Assembly (NCBI GenBank): GCA_041581935.1
Contig: JBFICP010000098.1
Coordinates: 1 to 11,061 of the forward strand
DNA: 11,061 bases
From: JAABYT01 sp041581935
GTDB taxonomy: Bacteria > Pseudomonadota > Gammaproteobacteria > HK1
Reading direction: 5' to 3'
The notes beneath the pieces were generated by a model. The model was not told the origin of the DNA and made no database searches. It worked only from the letters and a program-made list of their open reading frames with translations. A program made the position numbers and the translations under genes. This document shows, piece after piece, positions 1-6,324 of this stretch. Every line of letters starts with the position of its first letter. Within the stretch, counting starts at the first letter, position 1.

Positions 1-411
1 ATTCGCCGGCAGATGGGCATTTACCGCGAGGAATTGAACGCGCAGGGCAAGAAGTTTCCCGCGGAGCTGCCGATCATCAAGGAAATTTTCTGCGCGAGCG
101 ATCGTGCAACTGCCGCGAAGCTGGCCGGTCCCTATCTTCTCGGCAAGTACCGCGACTACGCGAAGTGGGGACAAGACGATGCCATGCCCGACGATGAGTC
201 CTTCGACAAGGACTTCGACGAGCTTACAAGGGACCGCTTCATTCTGGGCTCCCCGGAAGAATGTTACGAGCAGCTCGCGCCTTACTGGCGCGAGCTCGGA
301 ATCAATCATTTGATCTTCCGCACCCACTGGGCGGGCATGCCGCTCGAGACGGCTCTCGACAGCATGCAACTGATCTCGAAGGAGCTTCTGCCCGAATTGC
401 GCAAGCTCTAG
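1..411 (+). CDS. LLM-class flavin-dependent oxidoreductase, C-terminal part
   Basis: The reading frame is open from base 1 and ends at TAG 409-411, so this is the last ~136 residues of a gene that begins left of the window. The C-terminal block is characteristic of bacterial luciferase-like monooxygenases: an FILGSPEEC segment, then a helix, LGINHLIFRTHWAGMP, and a final helix ending LLPELRKL. Proteins of this family form a TIM barrel, bind reduced FMN (often F420 in actinobacteria) and oxidise small organic substrates with O2. The substrate cannot be read from this fragment. An internal ATG at 13 exists, but no start is needed because the frame runs off the edge. The next gene is on the same strand 60 bases downstream, and no hairpin-plus-T-run terminator is visible in that gap. 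The family call is firm; the specific reaction is unknown. Confidence 0.85.
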   Translation: MRRQMGIYREELNAQGKKFPAELPIIKEIFCASDRATAAKLAGPYLLGKYRDYAKWGQDDAMPDDESFDKDFDELTRDRFILGSPEECYEQLAPYWRELGINHLIFRTHWAGMPLETALDSMQLISKELLPELRKL

Positions 412-471
412 CTCCTGTTGTAGTTTCATCGATGCGCGCGGAGCCCGGAGCCGCGGAACAGGTCGTCGTTC

Positions 472-1908
472 ATGAGGCGAGCGGCAGGTCATACGCACGG
501 GATACCGACACTGCTGGCGATGATGCTGGCGCTGACCGCGCTCGGCATTCCGGCCTCCTCACCCGCAGACAGCCGCCTAGCCCTGGTCATCGGCAACGCG
601 GCCTACGAAGAGGCGCCCCTGCGCAACCCCGTCAACGACGCCCGCGCCATGGCGGCAACCCTCGAGGGTCTCGGCTTCGAGGTCATTCGCCTGGAGAACG
701 CCACCAAGGAGCAGATGGAGCGCGCGCTCGTGCAGTTCACCAGCCGTCTCGACGACGGCTCCTCGGGTCTTTTCTACTATGCCGGACACGGCATCCAGGT
801 CAGGGGACGCAACTACCTGGTGCCCGTCGGCACGCGCTTACAGTCGCAGCAGGAAGCCCGTATCGAGTCCGTGGGCGTCGATCTGGTGCTCGACGAGCTC
901 ACCTACGCCGGCAACCGCCTCAACATCGTGATCCTCGATGCCTGCCGCAACAATCCCTTCGAGCGGCGTCTTCGCGGCGCGTCAAGGGGTCTTGCCGCTA
1001 TCGATGCGGCACGCGGCACCTTGATCGCGTATGCCACGTCGCCGGGTTCCGTGGCGCTCGACGGCGAGGGTAGGAACGGACTTTATACCGAAGAGTTGCT
1101 GCGTGCCCTTAGCAGGCCCGGGTTGAAGATCGAAGAGGTGTTCAAGCAAGTACGAGTGGGGGTCGCTCGACGCACCAACGATCAACAAATTCCCTGGGAA
1201 TCATCGTCGCTCACTGGTGAATTCGTGTTCAATCAAGTGTCGACGAACGTACCGCTGGCGACGACGACGAACCGTCAACATGAGGCCGTATTCTGGGAAA
1301 GTGCCGAGCGCCTCAACATGACCGGGGCTTACCAGGCGTATCTGGACCAGTATCCTGAAGGTATATTTGCGAAACTCGCAGCCCTTCGCATCGACGAATT
1401 GACCGCGGGCAATAAGGCAGCCACTTCGGTAGTGGCAACGCCCTCAAGCGAATCTCGCCGCGAGAAGCCGTTGATAGCGGTGCTACCGGCCTTAGGTAAT
1501 AATTTCGGGTGCGCCGCCGCCGACTCAAGCGTCGCAGATAGCGTCGATACGTTACGAGCCAGGATGGAAGCAGCTGGACTGTCGACCAGTGTTTTTCGCT
1601 ATCTTGGTTGGAACGTCGACACCAACCCGGAAGATCTTTGGCGGTCCGAGGGAATTCTAAAAAAACCGATCCCTGAGCTTGTCTACCAGCACGGTAAAGG
1701 GTTGAAAGTCGACGGCATGCTTCTTGTATGGTTCAACGTTTCCGGCTCAGTAAACTGTCATGGAAATTACGAAATTTATCTTTTTGACGTTCACCTCGAG
1801 AAGCTCTACAGGATGAGCGCAACGGATCAATTTCTGATTACTGAGACGGATAGATTGGCAGCGCGATTCCTGAACGAGCGCGCGGTAGCGCAGGCAGTGT
1901 CTCGATAG
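472..1908 (+). CDS. Secreted caspase-like (peptidase C14) protein with unknown C-terminal domain
   Basis: This 478-residue protein has a hydrophobic segment at about 11-28 ending near ASSPADS, which reads as a signal peptide, so it is probably periplasmic. Residues ~35-255 are a caspase/metacaspase p20-like fold. They start LALVIGNAAYEEAPLRNPVND, carry the catalytic His in YYAGHG (H106) and the catalytic Cys in LDACRNNPF (C158), and end near IPWESSSLTGEFVF. Both dyad residues are intact. Residues ~271-310 match the short helical repeat (FWESAERLN, then YLDQYPEGIFAKLA) that commonly follows the caspase domain in proteobacterial proteins. Residues ~333-470 are an unfamiliar alpha/beta domain with two cysteines, C347 and C429. 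From about base 1150 the DNA becomes visibly more AT-rich than the first half of the gene. The ATG at 472 is chosen because it gives a normal signal peptide, though the Shine-Dalgarno is weak. Family members cleave after basic residues or are regulatory; the target here is unknown. Confidence 0.85.
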   Translation: MRRAAGHTHGIPTLLAMMLALTALGIPASSPADSRLALVIGNAAYEEAPLRNPVNDARAMAATLEGLGFEVIRLENATKEQMERALVQFTSRLDDGSSGLFYYAGHGIQVRGRNYLVPVGTRLQSQQEARIESVGVDLVLDELTYAGNRLNIVILDACRNNPFERRLRGASRGLAAIDAARGTLIAYATSPGSVALDGEGRNGLYTEELLRALSRPGLKIEEVFKQVRVGVARRTNDQQIPWESSSLTGEFVFNQVSTNVPLATTTNRQHEAVFWESAERLNMTGAYQAYLDQYPEGIFAKLAALRIDELTAGNKAATSVVATPSSESRREKPLIAVLPALGNNFGCAAADSSVADSVDTLRARMEAAGLSTSVFRYLGWNVDTNPEDLWRSEGILKKPIPELVYQHGKGLKVDGMLLVWFNVSGSVNCHGNYEIYLFDVHLEKLYRMSATDQFLITETDRLAARFLNERAVAQAVSR

Positions 1909-1936
1909 TCCGATTTCTTTGGTAGCAAGCTTGCTT

Positions 1937-2353
1937 CTAAGATTGGCGGCCTGTCGCAACATCCTCTGGACTGGTGAAATTGAGCTCGAGCGCGACACCG
2001 TCGGGATCGCGAACGAAAATCTGCTTCATTGCTCGGCCCGGCACGTCGAACATGCGGTACTCGACGCCGGCCTTCTCGAGTCTCGCCACGGCGTCGGCGA
2101 GCCCTTCGGTTTCCAAGGCGATGTGATCGAGCGGCAGCGTATCATCCCTCTCGGGTGTGTCATCATCGCTGGCGACGCCCACGTGCAGAATCGGATGCCC
2201 GCCCGCGTACAGCCACACGCCCGGCGAATCGAATGGCGGCCGTTCACCGATCTCGAGCGCCAGCACCTGAGTATAGAACTCGCACAACCGGTCGAGGTCG
2301 CGGGTGCGGATGTTAAAATGATCAATGCGGTTGATGCGCATGTTCGCTGTCAT
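1937..2353 (-). CDS. VOC-family (glyoxalase/bleomycin-resistance/dioxygenase fold) protein
   Basis: This is a 138-residue, single-unit VOC protein, a typical length for the family. It has the two beta-alpha-beta-beta-beta halves: INRIDHFNIRTRDLDRLCEFY at the N-terminus, then LPLDHIALETEGLADAVARLE, ending in IFVRDPDGVALELNF. Candidate metal ligands are H12, H77 and E123, the usual positions for glyoxalase-like metal sites. Members isomerise or cleave small molecules, or simply bind them; the substrate is not evident. The ATG at 2353 is preferred because the VOC motif starts eight residues later. A longer frame back to TTG 2422 adds 23 residues without family character, and ATG 2341 is also possible. 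The gene is convergent with the caspase-like gene (28-base gap) and divergent from the carbamoylase-type gene (80-base gap), so a shared control region between 2354 and 2433 is possible. Confidence 0.8.
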   Translation of the reverse strand: MTANMRINRIDHFNIRTRDLDRLCEFYTQVLALEIGERPPFDSPGVWLYAGGHPILHVGVASDDDTPERDDTLPLDHIALETEGLADAVARLEKAGVEYRMFDVPGRAMKQIFVRDPDGVALELNFTSPEDVATGRQS

Positions 2354-2366
2354 GGCCGGCCGGCCA
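2353..2366. promoter_or_regulatory. 14-bp perfect palindrome at the VOC start codon
   Basis: TGGCCGGCCGGCCA reads identically on both strands and abuts the minus-strand ATG of the VOC gene, within the 80-bp divergent gap before the carbamoylase-type gene. It could be a dimeric operator or a small mRNA stem covering the VOC initiation region. In GC-rich DNA such palindromes also arise by chance, so the functional call is tentative. Confidence 0.25.
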
Positions 2367-2433
2367 GCTCCGTGGTCGCCTGAGAGAATCCTATCGTGGC
2401 GGCACTGCCGCACAGGAGTCAAGTTCCGAACCC

Positions 2434-3663
2434 ATGCCCAATCTACAAATCGACGCCGAGCGGCTCGGATCGCGCATCGACGCGCTCGGCACCATCGGTG
2501 CGACGCCGGAAGGCGGCGTACGTCGGCTCGCGCTCAGTGACGAGGACCGGCTCGCCCGGGACCAGGTGGTGAGCTGGATGCGTGGCGCCGGCATGAAAGT
2601 CGACATCGATCGCATAGGCAACATCGTGGCAACGCGCGCGGGCACCGGGCAGCTCGATCCCGTCATGACCGGGTCCCATATCGACACGGTCGCCAATGGT
2701 GGAAAGCTCGACGGCGCTTACGGCGTGCTCGCCGGCGTCGAGGTCGTCGAGACGCTCAACGATGCCGGAATCGAAACCAAACGCCCGATCTCGGTCTGTG
2801 TCTTCACCAACGAGGAGGGCGCCCGCTTTCAGCCCGACATGATGGGCTCGCTGGTGCTCGCCGGTGGGCTCGGCGTCGAGGAAGCGCTCGATACACGCGA
2901 CGACGACGGCGTGCGCCTTGGTGATGCGCTCGCGCGGATCGGCTACGCGGGTGACGGCGCGCTCGACACGCACGCACCCCGTGCGTTCGTGGAGCTACAC
3001 GTCGAGCAGGGTCCGGTGCTCGAGACGGAGGCCATCGCCATCGGCGCGGTCGAAAGCCTGCAGGGAATTTCCTGGACACGTATCCGCATCCACGGTGAGG
3101 CGAATCATGCGGGCACGACTCCGATGCGCCTGCGCCACGATGCGGGCTACTGTGCCGGTCGAATTACCGTCTGGGTGAGAGAGATCGCCGGGCGCGTCGG
3201 CGGCGAGCAGGTCGGCACAGTCGGGGTTATCGATCTCGAGCCCGGCACTATCAATGTCATCCCCGCGGGCGCTCACATGACGGTGGATCTGCGCAACACC
3301 GATAACGAGCAGCTGACGTTCGCCGAAAGGCTTCTCGAAGAGTTTCTCGACACTCTGGCTGCCTCGGAAGGTGTGCGCATCGAAACCGAGCGCCTCGCGC
3401 GCTTCGATCCGGTGCGCTTCGATGACGCGGTTGCCTCGATCATCGAGCGCAACGCCGCGCAGCTCGGGTTATCCTGCCGGCGCATGGCATCGGGTGCCGG
3501 ACACGATGCTCAGATGATGGCCCGGCTTTGTCCGACGGCCATGATCTTCGTGCCGTCGGTCGGCGGAATCAGTCACAGTCCCGCCGAGCATACACGCAGC
3601 GACGATTTGTATGCCGGTGCCAACGTATTGCTGCATACCTTGCTTGAACTCGCGAACGCGTGA
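2434..3663 (+). CDS. M20-family Zn-dependent hydantoinase/carbamoylase amidase
   Basis: This 409-residue protein is full length for the hydantoinase/carbamoylase family (N-carbamoyl-L-amino acid hydrolase, beta-ureidopropionase, allantoate amidohydrolase). These cytosolic enzymes hydrolyse a carbamoyl or related amide, releasing CO2 and ammonia. The dinuclear metal site is visible: H82 in GSHIDT, D93 in GGKLDGAYG, E127/E128 in TNEEGARF, H189 in ELHVEQGPVLE and H381 in GISHSPAE. The lid/dimerisation domain shows GEANHAGTTPMRLRHDAG (H225), N274 in TINVIP and R287 in VDLRNTD. The N-terminal GATPEGGVRRLALSDEDR is typical and supports ATG 2434. AGGAGT at 2414-2419 is a possible Shine-Dalgarno with a rather long 14-base spacer. 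No hydantoinase, allantoinase or transporter lies alongside, so the exact substrate cannot be assigned. The gene ends 18 bases from a convergent membrane-protein gene. Confidence 0.9.
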   Translation: MPNLQIDAERLGSRIDALGTIGATPEGGVRRLALSDEDRLARDQVVSWMRGAGMKVDIDRIGNIVATRAGTGQLDPVMTGSHIDTVANGGKLDGAYGVLAGVEVVETLNDAGIETKRPISVCVFTNEEGARFQPDMMGSLVLAGGLGVEEALDTRDDDGVRLGDALARIGYAGDGALDTHAPRAFVELHVEQGPVLETEAIAIGAVESLQGISWTRIRIHGEANHAGTTPMRLRHDAGYCAGRITVWVREIAGRVGGEQVGTVGVIDLEPGTINVIPAGAHMTVDLRNTDNEQLTFAERLLEEFLDTLAASEGVRIETERLARFDPVRFDDAVASIIERNAAQLGLSCRRMASGAGHDAQMMARLCPTAMIFVPSVGGISHSPAEHTRSDDLYAGANVLLHTLLELANA

Positions 3664-3681
3664 ACGCCGCGGCAGCTCAGT

Positions 3682-4410
3682 TCATTTTTTGAATCGCTTG
3701 TACAGGGCGGGTAACAGTGACAGCAGTCCCAGTCCCGTCAGCGCGATGAGAATTTCCGGCGACAGTATGGAACCGATCGAAAAATCCTGTCCGCTGTCGA
3801 ACACCGTACCCAGGCCGGCGCCCGCGTAGGTGAACACCAGCGCGCCGGGGATGATGCCAATGGCGGTGCCGAGCACGTAGGTGGCAAGCGGTACACCCAA
3901 AAATGCGGGAACCAGATTCACGACGAAAAAAGGGAACAAAGGAATCAGCCGCAGTGTCAGCAGGTAGCTGAGCGCGTTGTCCTGGAAGCCGGCCTCCATT
4001 TTCTGCAGCCAGGGGCCGGCACGCCGGCGCAAGCTGTCACCGAGGGCGGTTCTCGCGATCAGAAACACGGCGGTGGCGCCGATGGTGGCGCCAACGACGA
4101 CGACGATTCCGCCCTCCCAACCGCCGAACAGAAATCCGCCCGTGACACTCAGAACCGCGCCGCCGGGAAGCGATAACGCGGTGGCAACGGCATAAATGAC
4201 GATGTAGACGAGAGCGGCGGATATCAGACGCTTCTCGACGAGATCGACGAGCAGTTCCCGGTGCCGGCTCAACGCCTCGAACGAGAGATACATCTGCAGA
4301 TCGAACGCGTAGATGCCGCCGGCGACAACCACCAGCGCCGCAACCGGCAGAAATCGTTTCCAGGGATTCGTAACCACGCGGCTCTCGGAATTTCCGTTGC
4401 TTTCCATCAT
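3682..4410 (-). CDS. TVP38/TMEM64 (VTT/DedA-like) membrane protein
   Basis: This 242-residue inner-membrane protein belongs to the VTT-domain family. There is an N-terminal transmembrane helix at about 20-38. The conserved block follows: ALSLPGGAVLSVTGGFLFG (~78-96), a glycine-rich helix (GGIVVVVGATIGATAVFLIA), then LRLIPLFPFFVVNLVPAFLGV (~153-173), the re-entrant signature, and GTAIGIIPGALVFTYAG (~181-197). A C-terminal helix (~217-236) ends in a basic tail (YKRFKK). Relatives include DedA-type transporters and scramblases acting on lipid carriers, but the bacterial TVP38 branch has no settled function. The gene starts 21 bases after the flavoprotein reductase stop codon on the same strand, so the two are probably cotranscribed. 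Two adjacent ATGs (4410 and 4407) are possible starts, and neither has a strong Shine-Dalgarno. Confidence 0.88.
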   Translation of the reverse strand: MMESNGNSESRVVTNPWKRFLPVAALVVVAGGIYAFDLQMYLSFEALSRHRELLVDLVEKRLISAALVYIVIYAVATALSLPGGAVLSVTGGFLFGGWEGGIVVVVGATIGATAVFLIARTALGDSLRRRAGPWLQKMEAGFQDNALSYLLTLRLIPLFPFFVVNLVPAFLGVPLATYVLGTAIGIIPGALVFTYAGAGLGTVFDSGQDFSIGSILSPEILIALTGLGLLSLLPALYKRFKK

Positions 4411-4431
4411 TCACACCACGCTCGGCCGGTG

Positions 4432-5862
4432 TCAGCCGAATCGCCGCAAAAATTGAACGAGCTTGCGCGTGCGTGCACCGAACAGCGCCTCGGTGTAATA
4501 ACTTCCCGCCACCCGCTTGCTCACCTCGCCCAGCGTCGGATATGGGGCGATGATTCCAGCCATGGCGCCGATCTTCAGCCCGCGATCGACGGCAAGCACC
4601 CAGGGCAGTATCAGTTCGCCCGCGCTCCTGCCGACGATGGTCGCCCCGCGGATACGCCCCTTGCGTCCGACCGTGACCTTGATGAATCCCTCGGTTGACC
4701 GTTCGGCCTGGGCGCGATCGTTTTCGACGAAAGGCCAGCTCAACACGCGCACGCCGGCGCCCTCCTCTTTGCGGGCTTGCTCCTCGCTGACGCCCACGTG
4801 GGCAAGCTCGGGATCGGTATAAGTGACCCAGGGCACGGCGTGATACCGGACTTTCGCCGGAATTCGGAACAGTGCGTTACGAATCACGATGCCGGCGTGA
4901 TAGCCGGCCATGTGCGTAAACTGATAGCCGCCGGCGACGTCGCCGATGGCGAAAACGCGCTTGTTGCTGGTTCGAAGGCGCGCATCCACATCGATACCCT
5001 TTCCCGAATATTCGATACCGGCGGCCTCGAGATTGAGATCGTCCACATTGGGCTTGCGCCCTGCGGCTACCAGCAGATGCGTGCCTTCAATGACGGCTTC
5101 GGGCTCGCCCTCGTTGTGCACGACAGCGGCGACGCCGTTGCCGCGGGGCTCGACGCGGGCAATGCGCACGCCCTCACGGATATCCACACCCTCTCCCGCG
5201 AGTCGCTGCCTAACGATCTCGACGGCATCGACGTCGTCCTTGCCGAGCAGCGAGAAGACCTCGAGCAACGTCACCTTGGAACCGAGTCGCCGATGCGCCT
5301 GCGCCATTTCGGCTCCGATGGGCCCGCCGCCGATGACGACCAGATGACCGGGACGCTCGTCGAGATCGAAAACGGTCTCATTGGTCAGAACGTTCACTCT
5401 GTCCAGGCCCGGAATCGGCGGCAGGGCCGCGCGCGAGCCGGTGGCGATGACGAAGCGCCTCGCCTCGATTCGATGTCCGCCGGCCTTCACCTGATTCCCG
5501 GTCTCGAAATGTGCGGCCGCCTTTATGACGCGAACGCCGAGGCCTTCGAAGCGCTCGACCGAATCGTTGGGGGCGATGGCGCCGATCACGTCATGCACGT
5601 GCGCGTGAACCCGCGCGAAGTCGACGTCCGGCTCGTGGCCATCGACTCCGAATGCATCGCCGCTTCTCTGCGCGTGGGCAGCATGCCCGGCGGCCAACAA
5701 TGCTTTCGAGGGCACGCATCCGTAGTTCAAGCAGTCGCCACCCATCTTGTGCTTTTCGATCAGCACCACGTCGGCGCCCATCTGCGCGGCGCCGGCGGCG
5801 ACACTGAGTCCGCCGGAGCCGGCGCCGATAACCGCGATGTCGGCTTTGATTTGCAGGCCCAA
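4432..5862 (-). CDS. Mercuric-reductase-like FAD/NAD(P) disulfide oxidoreductase
   Basis: This 476-residue class I pyridine nucleotide-disulfide oxidoreductase is cytosolic and probably homodimeric. It has an FAD-binding GAGSGG at 13-18, the redox disulfide in GGDCLNYGCVPSK (C44, C49), an NAD(P)-binding GGGPIGAE at 178-185, a second FAD contact IGDVAGG at 306-312, and a dimerisation domain from ~340. In dihydrolipoamide dehydrogenase and glutathione reductase the C-terminal motif is His-Pro with a partner Glu; here it is YPTLGE, with Y441 in the His position and E446 kept. Mercuric reductases also have Tyr there, but this protein lacks their C-terminal Cys pair and the N-terminal heavy-metal domain. 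C44 and C49 are its only cysteines. The electron acceptor is therefore unknown. The TTG start at 5862 is supported by GGGAGG (complement of 5871-5876) eight bases upstream. The downstream partner is the TVP38-type membrane protein. Confidence 0.9.
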   Translation of the reverse strand: MGLQIKADIAVIGAGSGGLSVAAGAAQMGADVVLIEKHKMGGDCLNYGCVPSKALLAAGHAAHAQRSGDAFGVDGHEPDVDFARVHAHVHDVIGAIAPNDSVERFEGLGVRVIKAAAHFETGNQVKAGGHRIEARRFVIATGSRAALPPIPGLDRVNVLTNETVFDLDERPGHLVVIGGGPIGAEMAQAHRRLGSKVTLLEVFSLLGKDDVDAVEIVRQRLAGEGVDIREGVRIARVEPRGNGVAAVVHNEGEPEAVIEGTHLLVAAGRKPNVDDLNLEAAGIEYSGKGIDVDARLRTSNKRVFAIGDVAGGYQFTHMAGYHAGIVIRNALFRIPAKVRYHAVPWVTYTDPELAHVGVSEEQARKEEGAGVRVLSWPFVENDRAQAERSTEGFIKVTVGRKGRIRGATIVGRSAGELILPWVLAVDRGLKIGAMAGIIAPYPTLGEVSKRVAGSYYTEALFGARTRKLVQFLRRFG

Positions 5863-5870
5863 AGTTCCGT

Positions 5871-5876
5871 CCTCCC
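5871..5876 (-). promoter_or_regulatory. Strong ribosome binding site fixing a TTG start
   Basis: On the minus strand GGGAGG lies eight bases before TTG 5862. No in-frame ATG occurs before residue 28, which is already beyond the FAD-binding motif, so this site identifies TTG as the real initiation codon of the disulfide reductase. Confidence 0.65.
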
Positions 5877-6018
5877 GGATGACACGACCGCCGGCGTACA
5901 GGCTCTGTCATCGGCCGCGCGTCGGCCATGCGAAATGACACATACTCCGCAGCATTCGGCACCGGCATTACCCGTGCGTGGCTGGGCCGCTATGCTCTAT
6001 GAAAGGGTCAAACCGTTC

Positions 6019-6058
6019 ATCACGAATCCGCGACATTTCTGTCACGGATCTATCACGA
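6019..6058. promoter_or_regulatory. Inverted repeat with flanking direct repeats upstream of CPXCG-type gene
   Basis: ATCCGCGACA (6026-6035) and TGTCACGGAT (6040-6049) are inverted repeats with 9 of 10 positions complementary, separated by TTTC. The single mismatch is a G-U pair or C-A clash, depending on the strand transcribed. The heptamer ATCACGA occurs on each side, at 6019-6025 and 6052-6058, 33 bp apart, close to three helical turns. No T-run follows either arm, so a terminator is unlikely. An operator, or a 5' leader stem about 46 bases before the TTG start, fits better. The function is inferred. Confidence 0.4.
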
Positions 6059-6080
6059 CCGGCGACACCAGACTAAAGAC

Positions 6081-6085
6081 AAGGA
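6081..6085 (+). promoter_or_regulatory. Shine-Dalgarno supporting a TTG start
   Basis: AAGGA lies ten bases before TTG 6096. The next in-frame ATG comes after the first cysteine pair of the protein and would delete the CPYC motif, so the TTG is the only start that gives a complete protein. Confidence 0.5.
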
Positions 6086-6095
6086 TCAAGTCACT

Positions 6096-6287
6096 TTGAC
6101 TCAGGCACTCGTCGAGCACCGTTTCATCTGCCCGTACTGCTGGGAGTCCATCACCATGCTTCTCGATGTGTCGGTCGAGGATCAAAGATACGTGGAAGAT
6201 TGCGAGGTCTACTGTAACCCCATCGGCCTGCGCTTTCGTGCAGTCAACGGCGAGGTGGTCGAGTTCGACGCCGAGCAGATCCCTTAA
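6096..6287 (+). CDS. CPXCG-type small cysteine-rich protein, diverged zinc motif
   Basis: This 63-residue protein resembles the small CPXCG motif-containing cysteine-rich family of gammaproteobacteria, probably zinc-ribbon-like. The layout is FICPYCWESI (C12, C15) and, 20 residues on, YVEDCEVYCNPIGLRF (C36, C40). As I recall the family, the motifs read CPYCGE and CxVCCxPI. Here the Gly after the first pair is Trp (W16) and the first Cys of the CC pair is Tyr (Y39). Four cysteines remain in a C-x2-C / C-x3-C arrangement, enough for one metal site. The start is TTG with AAGGA upstream. The gene stands alone, divergent from the reductase and convergent with the MAPEG gene 37 bases further on. 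The family function is not established. Confidence 0.8.
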   Translation: MTQALVEHRFICPYCWESITMLLDVSVEDQRYVEDCEVYCNPIGLRFRAVNGEVVEFDAEQIP

Positions 6288-6324
6288 TCAGGCGAGCGGC
6301 TCACCCGCGCGACAAACCGACCCG

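Larger units (their letters stand above)
5863..6095. other. Divergent intergenic region, 233 bp
   Basis: This gap lies between the minus-strand reductase and the plus-strand CPXCG-type gene, so promoters for both must lie in it or overlap it. I could not find a convincing -35/-10 pair on either strand. The visible structure is the reductase ribosome binding site at the left end and the hairpin with flanking direct repeats at 6019-6058. No ORF with family character runs through it. Confidence 0.5.

Noticed and set aside
472..1908. Caspase-like gene as part of a defence or gasdermin-type death system
   Set aside because: It has a signal peptide, and no gasdermin, TIR, STAND ATPase or other partner lies nearby; the neighbours are unrelated metabolic genes.
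1924..1935. Palindrome AGCAAGCTTGCT between the convergent caspase-like and VOC genes as a terminator
   Set aside because: With a minimal loop only about four pairs remain in the stem, and there is no T-run after it in either direction.
2354..2422. N-terminal extension of the VOC protein from TTG 2422
   Set aside because: It adds 23 residues unlike the VOC fold and would nearly abut the divergent carbamoylase start. ATG 2353 or 2341 fits the family length.
4432..5862. Calling the reductase a mercuric reductase (merA)
   Set aside because: The Tyr at the His position is shared, but the C-terminal vicinal cysteines, the N-terminal metal-binding domain and any mer neighbours are absent.
4777..6099. 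440-codon plus-strand ORF antisense to the disulfide reductase
   Set aside because: It lies fully opposite a gene with intact FAD, NAD(P) and redox-disulfide motifs, and its composition is a codon-shadow pattern (rich in Asp, Gly, His, Ala, Val) with no family motifs. Long antisense frames are expected in GC-rich DNA.
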